From: Glandiceps talaboti
Taxonomy: Eukaryota > Hemichordata > Enteropneusta > Spengelidae
Length of the DNA: 64,000 nucleotides
Assembly (NCBI RefSeq): GCF_964340395.1
Contig: NC_135570.1
Location: 6,462,822 to 6,526,821, forward strand
Direction: 5' to 3'
Shown here: one piece after another, positions 53,929-64,000 of the stretch
How the letters are laid out: every line of letters begins with the position of its first letter
Numbering within the stretch: the stretch's first letter is position 1
Notes under the pieces: generated by a model
What the model was told of the DNA's origin: nothing
Database searches by the model: none
What the model saw: the letters and a program-made list of their open reading frames with translations, nothing else
Translations under genes and position numbers: made by a program

Positions 53929-56900
53929 TCAAGGCATGTTGACTAGGCTGTTGTTAGCCCACGGAGAATGCACACTTGTCACACCCAACAACAACTTCAG
54001 ATCATTTGGATTGACGTCCAGAATAGATAACAACTCTTTGGCACTAGCATTGCGATTCACTCGTAGATATTCCGCTAACGCCTTACTCTTGAAGTAGATT
54101 TCCTGTAGTTTGTCTTCTAAATGCATTACACACTGTGGAGAAATACAGAGCAAAGTTTGATTATATACCACAATACTGTTTTCAGACGAATGGTAATTTA
54201 TGTGAAAATGTACAATGGGTTCAAAATACATTTTAGGGGTTTGTAAGTAGACAAGACAAGACTTCTACTGGTAAGATCTTTATTTCAATGTTCCACCTTC
54301 ACACAGGCACTATCATTAGGATACTAAAAGCGAACAGGAAAACGAGGACAAATGATGAATAAAAAGTTTAAAACATGCAAAAAACTTTTTACTTTTGACT
54401 TTATTCTTCAATTTTGATTTGAGGAGACCATGCGTCTTTATTTGCTCATGAGGCACTCTTCAATATCTAGGCATATATAACGAATACCTGCCCCCCCCCC
54501 CCCACCCCCACCCCCACCCCCACGGTTGAAACAACTTATTAATTTTCTTCAGGGAGAACACTGATTATGATAGATATTTGTTACTTACAAATTCTGATGA
54601 CATTTTCAGATCCCATAGATTACTGACTGACTTCAAGATATCATGTACTATTGTTGAAGAGCTGATCTCCGAGTCCTTGGATTTCTCCGGAGTCACAGGT
54701 TTAGACATCTGACTGGACAGTAGTTCTACTTTCCATGTATCTGTGTCCGCTACAATACATACAGCTTCTGCTATTGGTTCATCTAGTACTGAATTCTGTA
54801 ATGAAAGAGGCGGAACAGGTTGTCATGGAAACCATACAACTATTTTCTACTAACAGTTGCATAAAACAATCGGGCTAATCTCCTGTATACATGTTCCCTA
54901 TACATGTATACCCATTTTTGTTTGTTTGTTTGTTTGTTTGTTTGTTTGTGTGGATGACATATGATGACGCTGTCAAATCTTCATTTCTCGTACCTATGTC
55001 CAGATGTTGACCATCATTCAATAATAATAATGTTGGTTTTTATACAGCGCTTTCCCACTTTGTGCTCAAAGCACTTTACAATTATTACCCCTGGAATGGA
55101 TCTATAGTGGCACAACAGCAATTCATACTTAAACTCCCCTGGGAGCATACAATCCATTGCAGGCTTTACAAGCACACAGGATTAAAGCATTCACATTGCA
55201 ACCTCTATCGTACCAGGTCCCCAATTATACAGCTGGGTAGAGTGAGGCACAGTCATGGTTGAAATCTTGCCCAAGGACTTTAGCCACTCAGAAACAAATG
55301 GCAGCGATGGGACTCGAACCTGCAACCTGCAGATTCCAAGCCAGCCACTCTAACGATTCACCCATCATGACTCCACTCCATTATTCGTTAAACGATACAT
55401 CCATCCATCTTGACTTAGGTTAATCCATTGTAGAAATCATAAGAATACTTACTTGTACTGATAGTTTTAATTCTTCCAACACCTCATTCCTGTCAATGGT
55501 ACGTGTGCCATGCAAAGCAAAGTCAGGCAGGTATTTGGATGAATATCCACCAAGTAGAGAGCGTCCAAAATTACATTCAAATCTCGCCTGATTTTCCACT
55601 GATGGCATCATGGTTTCAGTCCTACAAAAGCAGAAAAATAAATCATATTTCAAGACACAAGCAGTATAATATAAGATTAGTCAGTATTAAAAATGTGAGG
55701 GTTCTTCACTTATTTACATTTACATTTTCTATTACAGTCTGGGTATGGCAATACCACTCACAGAGATCAAACTGAATAGAATACCCGGTTGTCAGGACAG
55801 CAGATACAATGAAATTCACATGACCAGTGTGAAAGGAATAGACACAACTGTGATTCTCAAGATAAGCTCAATTGATAAGACTCCCTGTGTATAAACAATT
55901 ACACACTCTTTGGAAAGTTTAATTCAAACAAACAACGCCAAGCGTGGTATCTGATAACAGGAGGTCAATATGTTGTATGGTTTCTTACCCTGGTAATGGT
56001 AATTCTTCTGGGTTTCCAAACGGATCAAAGTCCACACTACTAGTTGTGGAGGTATTGGATGTCATACGTAACACTGGGTGTCTCTGGGTATTAAAATCCA
56101 AAGTTCTGGGTCTGGCAATGATATGATGAGTAGTGGGTGTTTCCAACACATTCTGCAGATTTGGAGCATTCTCTTTGCCATGAGTAAACTCAGTAGGAGT
56201 TCCTGGTTCATGGCATGGGATATCGGCAGTGGGAGTTGCAGGTTCACTGTCCGAGTGAGTACTACAAGTACACTTGTCTGACTTATTACACAAACACAGG
56301 GTAAGAGTTTTTGCCTCCTCTGTACTTTCTCTTCGCATTTGTTCATGTTTGCCGTCTTTTAACTCTGTCCTTTCTGTTAGATCAATCTCATTCAATGCAT
56401 CTCTCTCAGTTATATTTTCTTTGTTTTCATTTTCGCAATTTGACTGCAAGACAGTTCTGTCTGTGTTTGGATACCAAGCATCACTCTCTTCCAAGTCACA
56501 CCCTCTCCTTTTTTCCTGAACTTGATAAATTTCCTTATCCTCTTTCTCCGATATTCCTTCCAGATTTTCTTCTTGAAACTCCTCACTGAAGTACTCATCA
56601 AAGAGACTGCAGCTTCCTTCAGTTGAACCGAGTCTCATATATGCCCTTGACGCGACAGGGACTCGAACATCTGTAACATTATTGCAAATAGTGGCCTTCA
56701 GATTAGAAATATCTGAATCAGTGCCTAAGTCTTCGTTGCTACAATGAGTCCTATCACTGAGTTCTTCACTACCGAGTTTATCGTATTTGACAACGTTTTC
56801 AGAAATTGTACTTTGTTGTGTATCAACCGCAGCTCTTCCAACACATATCAACTGTTCTGTTTTATGTTCGGTGCAGCTAACATGAGCCTCTTTGAAATGA

Positions 56901-59900
56901 CACGTTGTCTTGCAGTCACTTTGGGCTAAATTATAATTGACAGGACTTCCTTCCTGTTCTTCCTGAGATGTGTCACATGTAACAGCAGAAGTATCAACTA
57001 AGTCTGAATTGGACATTATTTCATCCACTTTTTGTTCCTTGCACATTACATTTCCCATGTCCAAGTCTACCACTGGATCAGTTAAATTTTGATCGGACAA
57101 ATTATTGGTTTCAACTCCAACAGTTCTTTCCTGAGGTGAGTCAAGTTCACGTCTTTCATTTTCAAGTTTCTCCACTGACATCTGATTGTCTTGTAATAAC
57201 ACACTGTTGCTATTGACATCCTCATCCCCTTGGCAACAACTGTTCCCATGGCTACTTAGTCTCTCTCCCTGATTACCGATGTCTTCACTATTAGTACTGT
57301 GTGGGTTATTAGTTGATTCTTTGCTGCTCTGGGATTTGTTGCGATGTGATGAATTTTCTTGTTTAGACTGTTCCGTATCACAAGAGACAAGTACAAACTC
57401 AGAACCCTCAAAGTCAAGAGAGTCTTCAAGTATTGGTGTTTCCCTTCCAAGCATATCATCTTCTCGGATCACCTTTCGTTTCTCAATGTTTTCATGGACT
57501 TCACTGCATCGAATGAAATAACTTAAGATATATAGCAACCTGCAGACGACTTCTGACTTCTTCCCAACTACCACTGTTTTGACAGTTCTCATTGGATAAC
57601 TGAGTGCACCATACAAATCTCTACATGGAGAAACAGAATAATATTTTGCATATTTACATCTGTGAGTGGTTGTAAGGGTAGGTTTAGACACTGATAAAAG
57701 AGTGGGTATTATGGTGGGGTAAGTGTATGTGTGTATATACACAACGAGTAACACTGAAGTAAAGCTCTTTCTCTATGTGCTACACTCGTTTACAGCATTC
57801 ATACTACAACAAGCAACACTGACGTAAAGCACTTTCTCTATAGGCTACACTTGCTTGTAGCATTCATATCAAGTGTAAAAGTATACTCGGCCTGTTTCAA
57901 TTGGTTTACTTACAAGCCTAGCATGTGGCCTTTCTAATGTGGTCAATTAGCAAATGAAACAGTATACTTTTACACTTGATATGGACGCTATAAACAATTG
58001 TGGTATATACAGAAAACACTTTACTTTGTTTGGTGTTATGGGTTGTACATGTCTGTCTGCTGTGCACATGTATTTGTGTGTATGTGTGTGTGTGTGTATG
58101 TGTGTGTGTGTGTACCCATGCTGCCATACTAACCACTCCCAACTGACTTGATGGAGTTACTATTAATCATGTTGTGACATATATATTATCTTTCTTTTCC
58201 TAGAAGTGTCCCGACTAGTAAAACTTTGTTGTATTCCCTGCACACCATGGATAAATGTCATTTGTAAAACAGAGGTACACAATGGCCTAAGACAGCACAG
58301 CAAGCATTCACCACACATTCTGATGATGTGGGCAGAAAGATTATTTTTTTTAAAGTTCAGTTTTTGTTTTCATCAAATTTATTGTAAGATTACTCACCCA
58401 AGCTGGGCCCATAGTGGGTTGTATGGATGTGACTTTGCCAGTAAATTCAACTGTCAATAAAAATAGACACGAAATAGTTAAATATTGAAAGAGCTAAAAG
58501 TTTCATTTCCTCAAATTGAGCTTATAAAATAGTTTGGCTCATGAACTATAACAGACAAATGGGAAATTGCAGATTTTTCAGAAATATCTGGTAAATTGTA
58601 ATGATGTAAGGGGTGAAGAAATTCACTAACAAAGACCTTTTTTTTATGAATTCTCCCCTATTTGACATGATTTCAACTTTTTCCAAGATGAACAAGAAAA
58701 CAAACAAGATGGCTAGTTAGCATAATTTGCCTATAATTTGCATATTTTCAAAATTGTTGAAATCAGTCAAAACTGTATGAAATATCAATCACTCTAGCGA
58801 AGTACATTGTAGGTACAATTGTTGTCACCCTTTGGGGTTGTAGCTGATGAGTTACCTCATGCAATTCTTGGAATTTACCAGGATTATCATTTCAGATCAG
58901 ACGCACTGGTGAAACTATCATTATGATAGCAAAATTCATATAATTGTCTCTACAAGTAACTACAATTATGGTCCACTGTTTACACAGAAATTTCAAGTCC
59001 ATTTTTTAAGTTATCAAGTCACTATTTGTTTGCTGAATATTGTACTGTAAATAAGACTATACTTACAGTATTGGACGAATGCTTGGATGAGTATACTTGA
59101 CTAGGTGGTGCACCACTTGGTGTAACGGTAGGTACCCAGGCCAAATGATAAGTTAAAACTGCAGTCAACAGACGACTCACAAAACTGAAAAAAAAGACAA
59201 AAAATTGACTTAGAGTGCTATCTATTTATTTAAAAACAATGTAATGGTAGTATGAGGAGATTTTGATATTTGTACAATTCAAAGAAATCAATGGCTTACA
59301 ATGATATTCATTTACAATATGCCACATTTTTGTCAGGAATTTTGAAATTTGAAATATATCCAAAATCTCAATGCATTTAAAGGTTTGTACACAGAAAATT
59401 CAGTGTAGCACTGTTGGTAAGAGTTTTGTTGAGCCAGATGATAAAATGTAGCAGTGTTAGTGAGATTTTTGTTGAGCAAGATGTTTGCTTCAGATTTCAT
59501 GATTTTCTTTGTAACATATAAATGCTTGGTAGTTGCAGAATTGTACAAAACTAAAATTGGTACAGCAATCTTCTGTACTTACAAATTTGAGTTCTTTGAG
59601 TCATACTGATCGACAGCCACAACAAATTGTTGTAGAAATCTGTTGGCAAGTTGTCCATGTTGGTTGTAATAGACCATCATGTTCAGCCATACTGGTTCCT
59701 GTATTCTGGGTGCAGTGTACAACATAAAGATACCATTGCGGAATACATCTAAGGCCTGTATGACAACATAGACAAAGAATAGCAATGTAAGATACATGAA
59801 ATTCGGAAACTGTCCTCTCAATGTATAACATGAAATTATTGGTATTTTAATAATTTTAGTGAAAATACAGTTGGTTATCTGATTGAAATAAATAACACTC

Positions 59901-60278
59901 CAATTTTAAAGGAATTTTGAAGTGTAAATTTTTTGTGATACATAGCTGACCCCTCCCTTCTCCACATGGTATTTCACCATACCTGTAATATCGCCTGGAT
60001 ATACTGTTGCTTCTGTTGAACTGACTTCTCAATATTGATGCCAAGTTTATAGAAATGATGTTCAAATAGTGGGAAATGAGAGAAGAAAAACGACTGGAAC
60101 TGTTTATTTCTGGTGTTGTCCTTGTCACTGCACAGTGAAATGATAATGCTAAGACCAATCTTTTGTTTTCTATGACCACCACGGAGTGAAGACTGTAAGG
60201 GGAAAAAATACAATGGTCAGTGTTGAAGATGGCTGAGTAACAGACTTATACATGTATTTGAAGAAGTATTTTATGATT

Positions 60279-60313
<35 letters not shown>

Positions 60314-63300
60314 ATGTTAAAGGCAAAAGATATATTGTAAATTCACTATGTTTACCACATCTCGGATATTAAATGAGATAAAATGTGTTGGTTTCATTCA
60401 CTTTCACTTAGGGATGATCGCAGAATGTCACACAAGCTCAATAAGCGAACTTCTTTTAGGGGGAAGGTCTGGGGTCAATGTGATTGCTGAACTTCATTTT
60501 CACACTTCTAACCAAATTTTGAAAACTTCCACACCTTCAACAATAACAGGTTCTGTATTTACTAATGAGATGTTCTTAAGTTGATAACATTTAATACTTG
60601 TAATGTGATATACAGTGCTGAGTTTCCGGTAATGTGTTTACCATCATGTTTTTACATTGCATCGATCGTAGTGATGTGACTGCAACAATTGTCACCATGT
60701 TTTACATCATATATAAACATATCGATGTCGCACTTGTGAGTGTTTATTGAGCTTGTGTGGCATTGTGCAATCGTCCTGTATCAGTTGGCAGAAGAGTTAT
60801 CCGGCTTTGCTCGGCAACTTCTGTTAAATTCTTTAAACAACACACAAGTAATCGTTAGTATGTTAAATCATTCTATTCTCATTGCATAGTAACCCTTCAG
60901 TTGAGAATGATTTTCTAGAACAGCGTAACCGCAGAAGTGTAAAATGTTTATTTGTGAGGCATATAGAATACATTCCTTGCTATACTAGACATAGAAACCC
61001 TTTTGGTATTCTTGGGAATGACTTACCTCTTCACCGGATAGACTGGAAGAAGACGCATCCACTGATCGTCGGCGGAAATCGATAGCTGTCACCTGATGTC
61101 GAAGCCATCTTCTATGTACACTATTAGAATTGTTACTAGATACTGATGTTCCTGGTGAGGGGTAGGGGGTGGCGAAGCTACTGGTTGATGCTATCAAGAA
61201 AGTAATATAACAGGGTTATGTCAACATGTTTGCTGATATGGCATGGACACTCAAGTATGCTGTTATGGCATGGACACTAAAGTATGTTGTTATGGCATGG
61301 ACACTCAAGTATGTTGTTATGGCATGGACACTCAAGTATGCTGTTATGGAATGGACACTCAAGTATGCTGTTATGGCATGGACACTCAAGTATGCTGTTA
61401 TGGCATGGACACTCAAGTATGTTGTTATGGAATGGACACTCAAGTATGCTGTTATGGAATGGACACTCAAGTATGTTGTTATGGCATGGACACTCAAGTA
61501 TGTTGTTATGGCATGGACACTCAAGTATGTTGTTATGGCATGGACACTCAAGTATGCCGATATGGCATGGACACTCAAGTATGTTATGGCACTCAACATG
61601 CAAATACACAAATAAATAAATAAAAAGTTGTCCAGTGTAGCTTTGTTTATGTACAAATTTAATTCACACTGATTCCTGATGTTTATTCTCAATTTTAATT
61701 GAGAATTTTCGAGTTTTCACCAAAGTAAATATTTAAGATTTATATTTCCAAAGCCATATGTTGATGACACGATTCTTATGTCTTACCTGATCTGACAATG
61801 CCACTATCATCATCATCGCTACTCCTGTAGTACTTCAGAGGAGATGATGGCATCTCCATTGGCAAACTATGGGCTGTTCAGAAACAAACAAACAGACAAA
61901 CAAACAAACATTAAGGTCCATGGCCTTTCAACTCACTGTTTCAAGGCTACAAAAGTGCCACCTAGGTGGGTCATAGAAATCACACCTATTCTCCAAGTGG
62001 TACAATTTCTTTGCTTTCCACAACACAAATGGATAAACTATCCTACCACTAATTTACTATGTGTATTCGTAGGAATTACCACAACAGTGTTTTGTTATGC
62101 AAATTTCCCAGGCCTCTTCAACTGTTGGAAAAGCATTGACTACTCTGGGGGTCAATGACATCTCATGATTGTGTAACATATACACTATAGCAATCAGTTT
62201 AGACTTATAATAATTACCTATGGCTCAGACAGATATGTGTGTTATGTCATGTAGTATCTGTGAACTCTTACACAGTAGATCTGTCTACACACACTGCATG
62301 TTTTCATGTCCTGCTAAACAATGTATCTGTTTACACAAATTTTCAAGCCAGAGTTAAATATGGGATCCAATGTTTACAGAATACTAGTATAAACCAAGAG
62401 TTTAAAATAACTCAAAAAAGTGGATCTATGAAGAAGTTGAAAACATCTAATAAGTCAAGATATGGCAATTGCTGGGTCAGGCTGAATGCAATCATCTCAC
62501 TACTACACTTACCAGCACTGTCTTCCGACTTGTTGTTTTTAATTGTTTGTGGAGTTGCAAAATCACTGACTGTTGAAGACAAACTAACATCATCTCGTTC
62601 ACTGTTGTCCTGCTCACTGCAATCAAAACATATTTACAAGTTAGAACACACAGACCACTAGATCACATCAGAATGACCCAACCAAGTTTGATTTTCATAA
62701 TAATTTTTGTTTAAATCTGCCCATAATAAAGATGATGACATAAAGTTAAGATCAGAAATGCATTTTTTCCCTCATCTTTTGCGAATACATCAGATTAATT
62801 ATAATCTTGCGTTTGAATGCATATAAGGATAATGAGTTCAAAGGTCAAGTATAGATAAAGATAGGATTTTGACTACTTTTTATTGTTTTGTTTTTTTTGA
62901 GTAGTAAAATGAAAGCGAAATTAAGCAAATCAAGTCCTTTCTAAGAAATTAAATTCCTTGAAAACATAATATCGTGAAACAATGCTTAGGTAAAATGAAA
63001 CAGAGGTTGAGTCATTTTACTGAGGGTTCACATCATCATTGGGAAACTTTGCCAGTTTAACCAGATTTCCCCCTTTCCTGTTACCGACGGTTTCCTCTTT
63101 ACTATCACCAGGAGGTTCTTAGACCTTAGTAACAACACTACACTGATGCTATTGATATCAAGGAGACAGAAAGTTATGTTTCTATACTAAAATTATTGAC
63201 ATCAAGAACATATAAAAGAAAGTAGAATTTACTTACATCTGACTCTCCCTTTGCGTTCCGACTGGAAACACTTTACTCAGCATAAGTTCAGCTGGTTGTC

Positions 63301-63400
63301 GGATGACGTGCACTTTGACTGTTGTGCCTTTACTTGACATTGGTAAAGATCCATACACCATTTCTTCTAGCATAGTCACATCACCACTCCGTCTGGTAAT
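53929..63400 (-). CDS. FNIP: Folliculin-interacting protein (FNIP1/2 orthologue), 3' 12 exons, 5' partial
   Basis: Exons in transcription order: 63400-63237, 62616-62513, 61873-61787, 61190-61027, 60192-59983, 59755-59583, 59184-59067, 58450-58398, 57620-55989, 55621-55453, 54795-54589 and 54132-53929. They join in frame to 1,094 residues plus stop; the N-terminus lies beyond the window. FNIP binds folliculin on lysosomes. The pair acts as a GTPase-activating complex for RagC/D in amino-acid signalling to mTORC1, and also meets AMPK and Hsp90. Family blocks: EEMVYGSLPMSSKG then LMLSKVFPVGT; FFFSHFPLFEHHFYKLG; PRIQEPVWLNMM; LTAVLTYHLAWVPT; LAKSHPYNPLWAQLGDLYG; LLYILSYFIRCSE; FGRSLLGGYSSKYLPDF; DEPIAEAVCIVAD; and CVMHLEDKLQEIYFKSK near the end. 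The longin-like N-terminal part is missing only because the window stops. The 1,632-nt exon encodes a long acidic, Ser-rich middle region. Confidence 0.96.
54488..54524. repeat. C-rich run, G-quadruplex-forming on the minus strand
   Basis: About 14 C followed by three or four CCCCCA units in the last FNIP intron. On the transcribed (sense) strand of FNIP this is G-rich, with several runs of five G. Confidence 0.85.
54915..54950. repeat. (TTTG)n microsatellite
   Basis: About eight TTTG units in an FNIP intron. Confidence 0.9.
55021..55372 (-). mobile_element. tRNA-derived SINE
   Basis: Read on the minus strand, the element begins with a tRNA-like head. AGAGTGGCTGGCTTGG fits an A box and GGTTCGAGTCCCATC fits a B box (GGTTCGANTCC), the two parts of an internal RNA polymerase III promoter. 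A body of about 250 bp follows. The tail reads AGCGCTGTATAAAAACCAAC then ATT repeats, a LINE-like 3' end common in marine animals. The copy is full length by structure and lies in the same orientation as the FNIP transcript. Confidence 0.8.
57745..58050. mobile_element. Palindromic MITE, GAGTAACACTGAAGTAAAGC family, with duplicated left arm
   Basis: Two left arms in tandem (57746-57810 and 57811-57888) face one right arm (57957-58050). The arms pair over TATCAAGTGTAAAAGTATAC and its complement. Related to 16684-16850. It is in the FNIP intron just before the 1.6-kb exon. Confidence 0.7.
58451..59066. other. FNIP intron, nothing recognised
   Basis: AT-rich, unique-looking sequence between the exons at 58398-58450 and 59067-59184. 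Confidence 0.5.
60278..60314. repeat. (TTG)n microsatellite
   Basis: About 11 TTG units; a similar tract is at 11250-11289. Confidence 0.9.
60410..60785 (-). mobile_element. Inverted-repeat DNA transposon remnant, copy 2
   Basis: Begins AGGGATGATCGCAGAATGTC and ends CATTGTGCAATCGTCCTGTA. The interior, read on the minus strand, matches 1366-1825 over TGTAAAACATGGTGACAATT-like, CATCGATCGTAGTG and CACTTCTAACCAAATTTTGA-like blocks. It is in the FNIP intron between exons 61027-61190 and 59983-60192. Confidence 0.6.
61226..61592. repeat. 27-bp minisatellite, ~13 copies, open in several frames
   Basis: Units read TATGGCATGGACACTCAAG plus TATGCTGT/TATGTTGT. The period of 27 bp is nine codons, so several frames on both strands stay open and give periodic peptides such as MAWTLKYVV. 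It is intronic in FNIP (exons 61787-61873 and 61027-61190). No spacers, so it is not a CRISPR array. Confidence 0.95.
63010..63150. repeat. Dispersed repeat related to 27730-27850 and 52970-53095
   Basis: Shares TTTCCCCCTTTCCTGTTACC-like, GGTTTCC and CTTAGTAA blocks with the other two places. It is in an FNIP intron. Confidence 0.45.
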
Positions 63401-64000
63401 CTGAAAACATCAAATGACAAACATCAGTAAGTATTTCTGATAATCTGAACAGACCCACTGAATATTATAAACTTGACTTTACATTGCCATTTCTTTATGA
63501 ATATTCTCAATCACCCAGGTATGAAGTTAACAACAAAGTCATTATAATCTATCCTACTCGTCTGACAACTTGCAGTGACATGGCCCCTTAGGTCACTCAT
63601 ATTTTCCATGGATGAACGAAGAAAAACATTGGGAATAATATCCAAGTATCACTATCTAATATTTTTGTATCACATACAAATATATTGGTGTGTAAGTTGC
63701 TTGTATCTGTGTTTTTCAAAAGCACATTGCTGATACAAATGAGTTGTGTTTTGCACACTATGAGTATTACATTGTGTCACAATATGCTTATGAAAAACAC
63801 TGTCTGAACAGCTGCTGACTACTTTCAATGCTCTAGGTTCAACAGAAGAACGTAAAGGTTAAAAGTTGACTGTAAAGTTATAAGACCTACGATAGTACAA
63901 TATAGTTACTTAGGAACGGTAAATTGGAAACGAAGGTGACGTTTCAATACATCTACTACGGCCCTTGATCACGCAATGATTTAATTATTTAGCATTAAGT
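63401..64000. other. 5'-most visible FNIP intron
   Basis: Contains a partial CCAATATTTTTCTTCG-family MITE at 63559-63632 and, at the window edge (63900-64000), one arm of the palindromic family seen at 29025-29215. No exon was recognised; upstream FNIP exons must lie beyond the window. Confidence 0.6.

Noticed and set aside
55306-55372. tRNA gene on the minus strand
   Set aside because: A and B boxes are present but the cloverleaf does not close, and a SINE body and tail follow.
55985-57754. 589-residue open frame taken as an independent gene starting at 57754
   Set aside because: The first 45 codons are intron. An acceptor at 57621 joins the FNIP exon at 58398-58450 in frame, making this an internal FNIP exon.
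61226-61592. CRISPR-like array
   Set aside because: Units are contiguous with no unique spacers, and the host genome is eukaryotic.

Overview
This is nuclear DNA from an invertebrate animal. It is AT-rich, carries four multi-exon genes with ordinary GT-AG introns, and its introns and intergenic DNA are packed with microsatellites, minisatellites, short inverted-repeat transposons and decayed LINE, SINE and Penelope-like elements. I cannot name the species. The gene content suits a bilaterian with single, pre-duplication copies of genes that vertebrates have in two copies, such as a hemichordate, a cephalochordate or a lophotrochozoan.

Layout. 1-2562: intergenic minisatellites and transposon remnants. 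2563-11767 (minus): a complete nine-exon tetraspanin of the eight-cysteine TspanC8 class. 11768-13040: the divergent promoter interval. 13041-16687 (plus): GAR1, the H/ACA snoRNP protein, with one intron that has every mark of a U12-type intron and another with a GC donor. 16688-19296: transposon remnants, including a Penelope-like element with recognisable GIY-YIG and Cys-rich pieces. 19297-38039 (plus): a complete 20-exon DDX46/Prp5 DEAD-box helicase of 1,089 residues. 38040-53928: intergenic DNA between two convergent genes, dominated by about ten tandem copies of a 926-bp unit. Each unit contains a roughly 660-bp imperfect palindrome, and the units are ordered as three-unit higher-order repeats. 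53929-63400 (minus): the last 12 exons of a folliculin-interacting protein (FNIP) gene whose 5' end lies beyond the window.

Functionally, GAR1 and DDX46 belong to nuclear RNA processing: pseudouridylation snoRNPs and U2 snRNP branch-site selection. The tetraspanin and FNIP belong to membrane traffic (ADAM10 control) and lysosomal nutrient signalling. There is no operon; genes are spliced separately. From general knowledge, the human relatives of these four genes lie on 4q and 5q, so the window may keep an old linkage.

Main observations to follow: the 926-bp palindromic higher-order array, whose two arms keep related open reading frames; the U12 intron in GAR1; two adjacent DDX46 introns whose 5' splice sites have been tandemly multiplied; inverted repeats flanking DDX46 exons 4-7; and two small transposons with clear target-site duplications. 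All exon borders were placed by eye from splice signals, reading frame and remembered family sequence.
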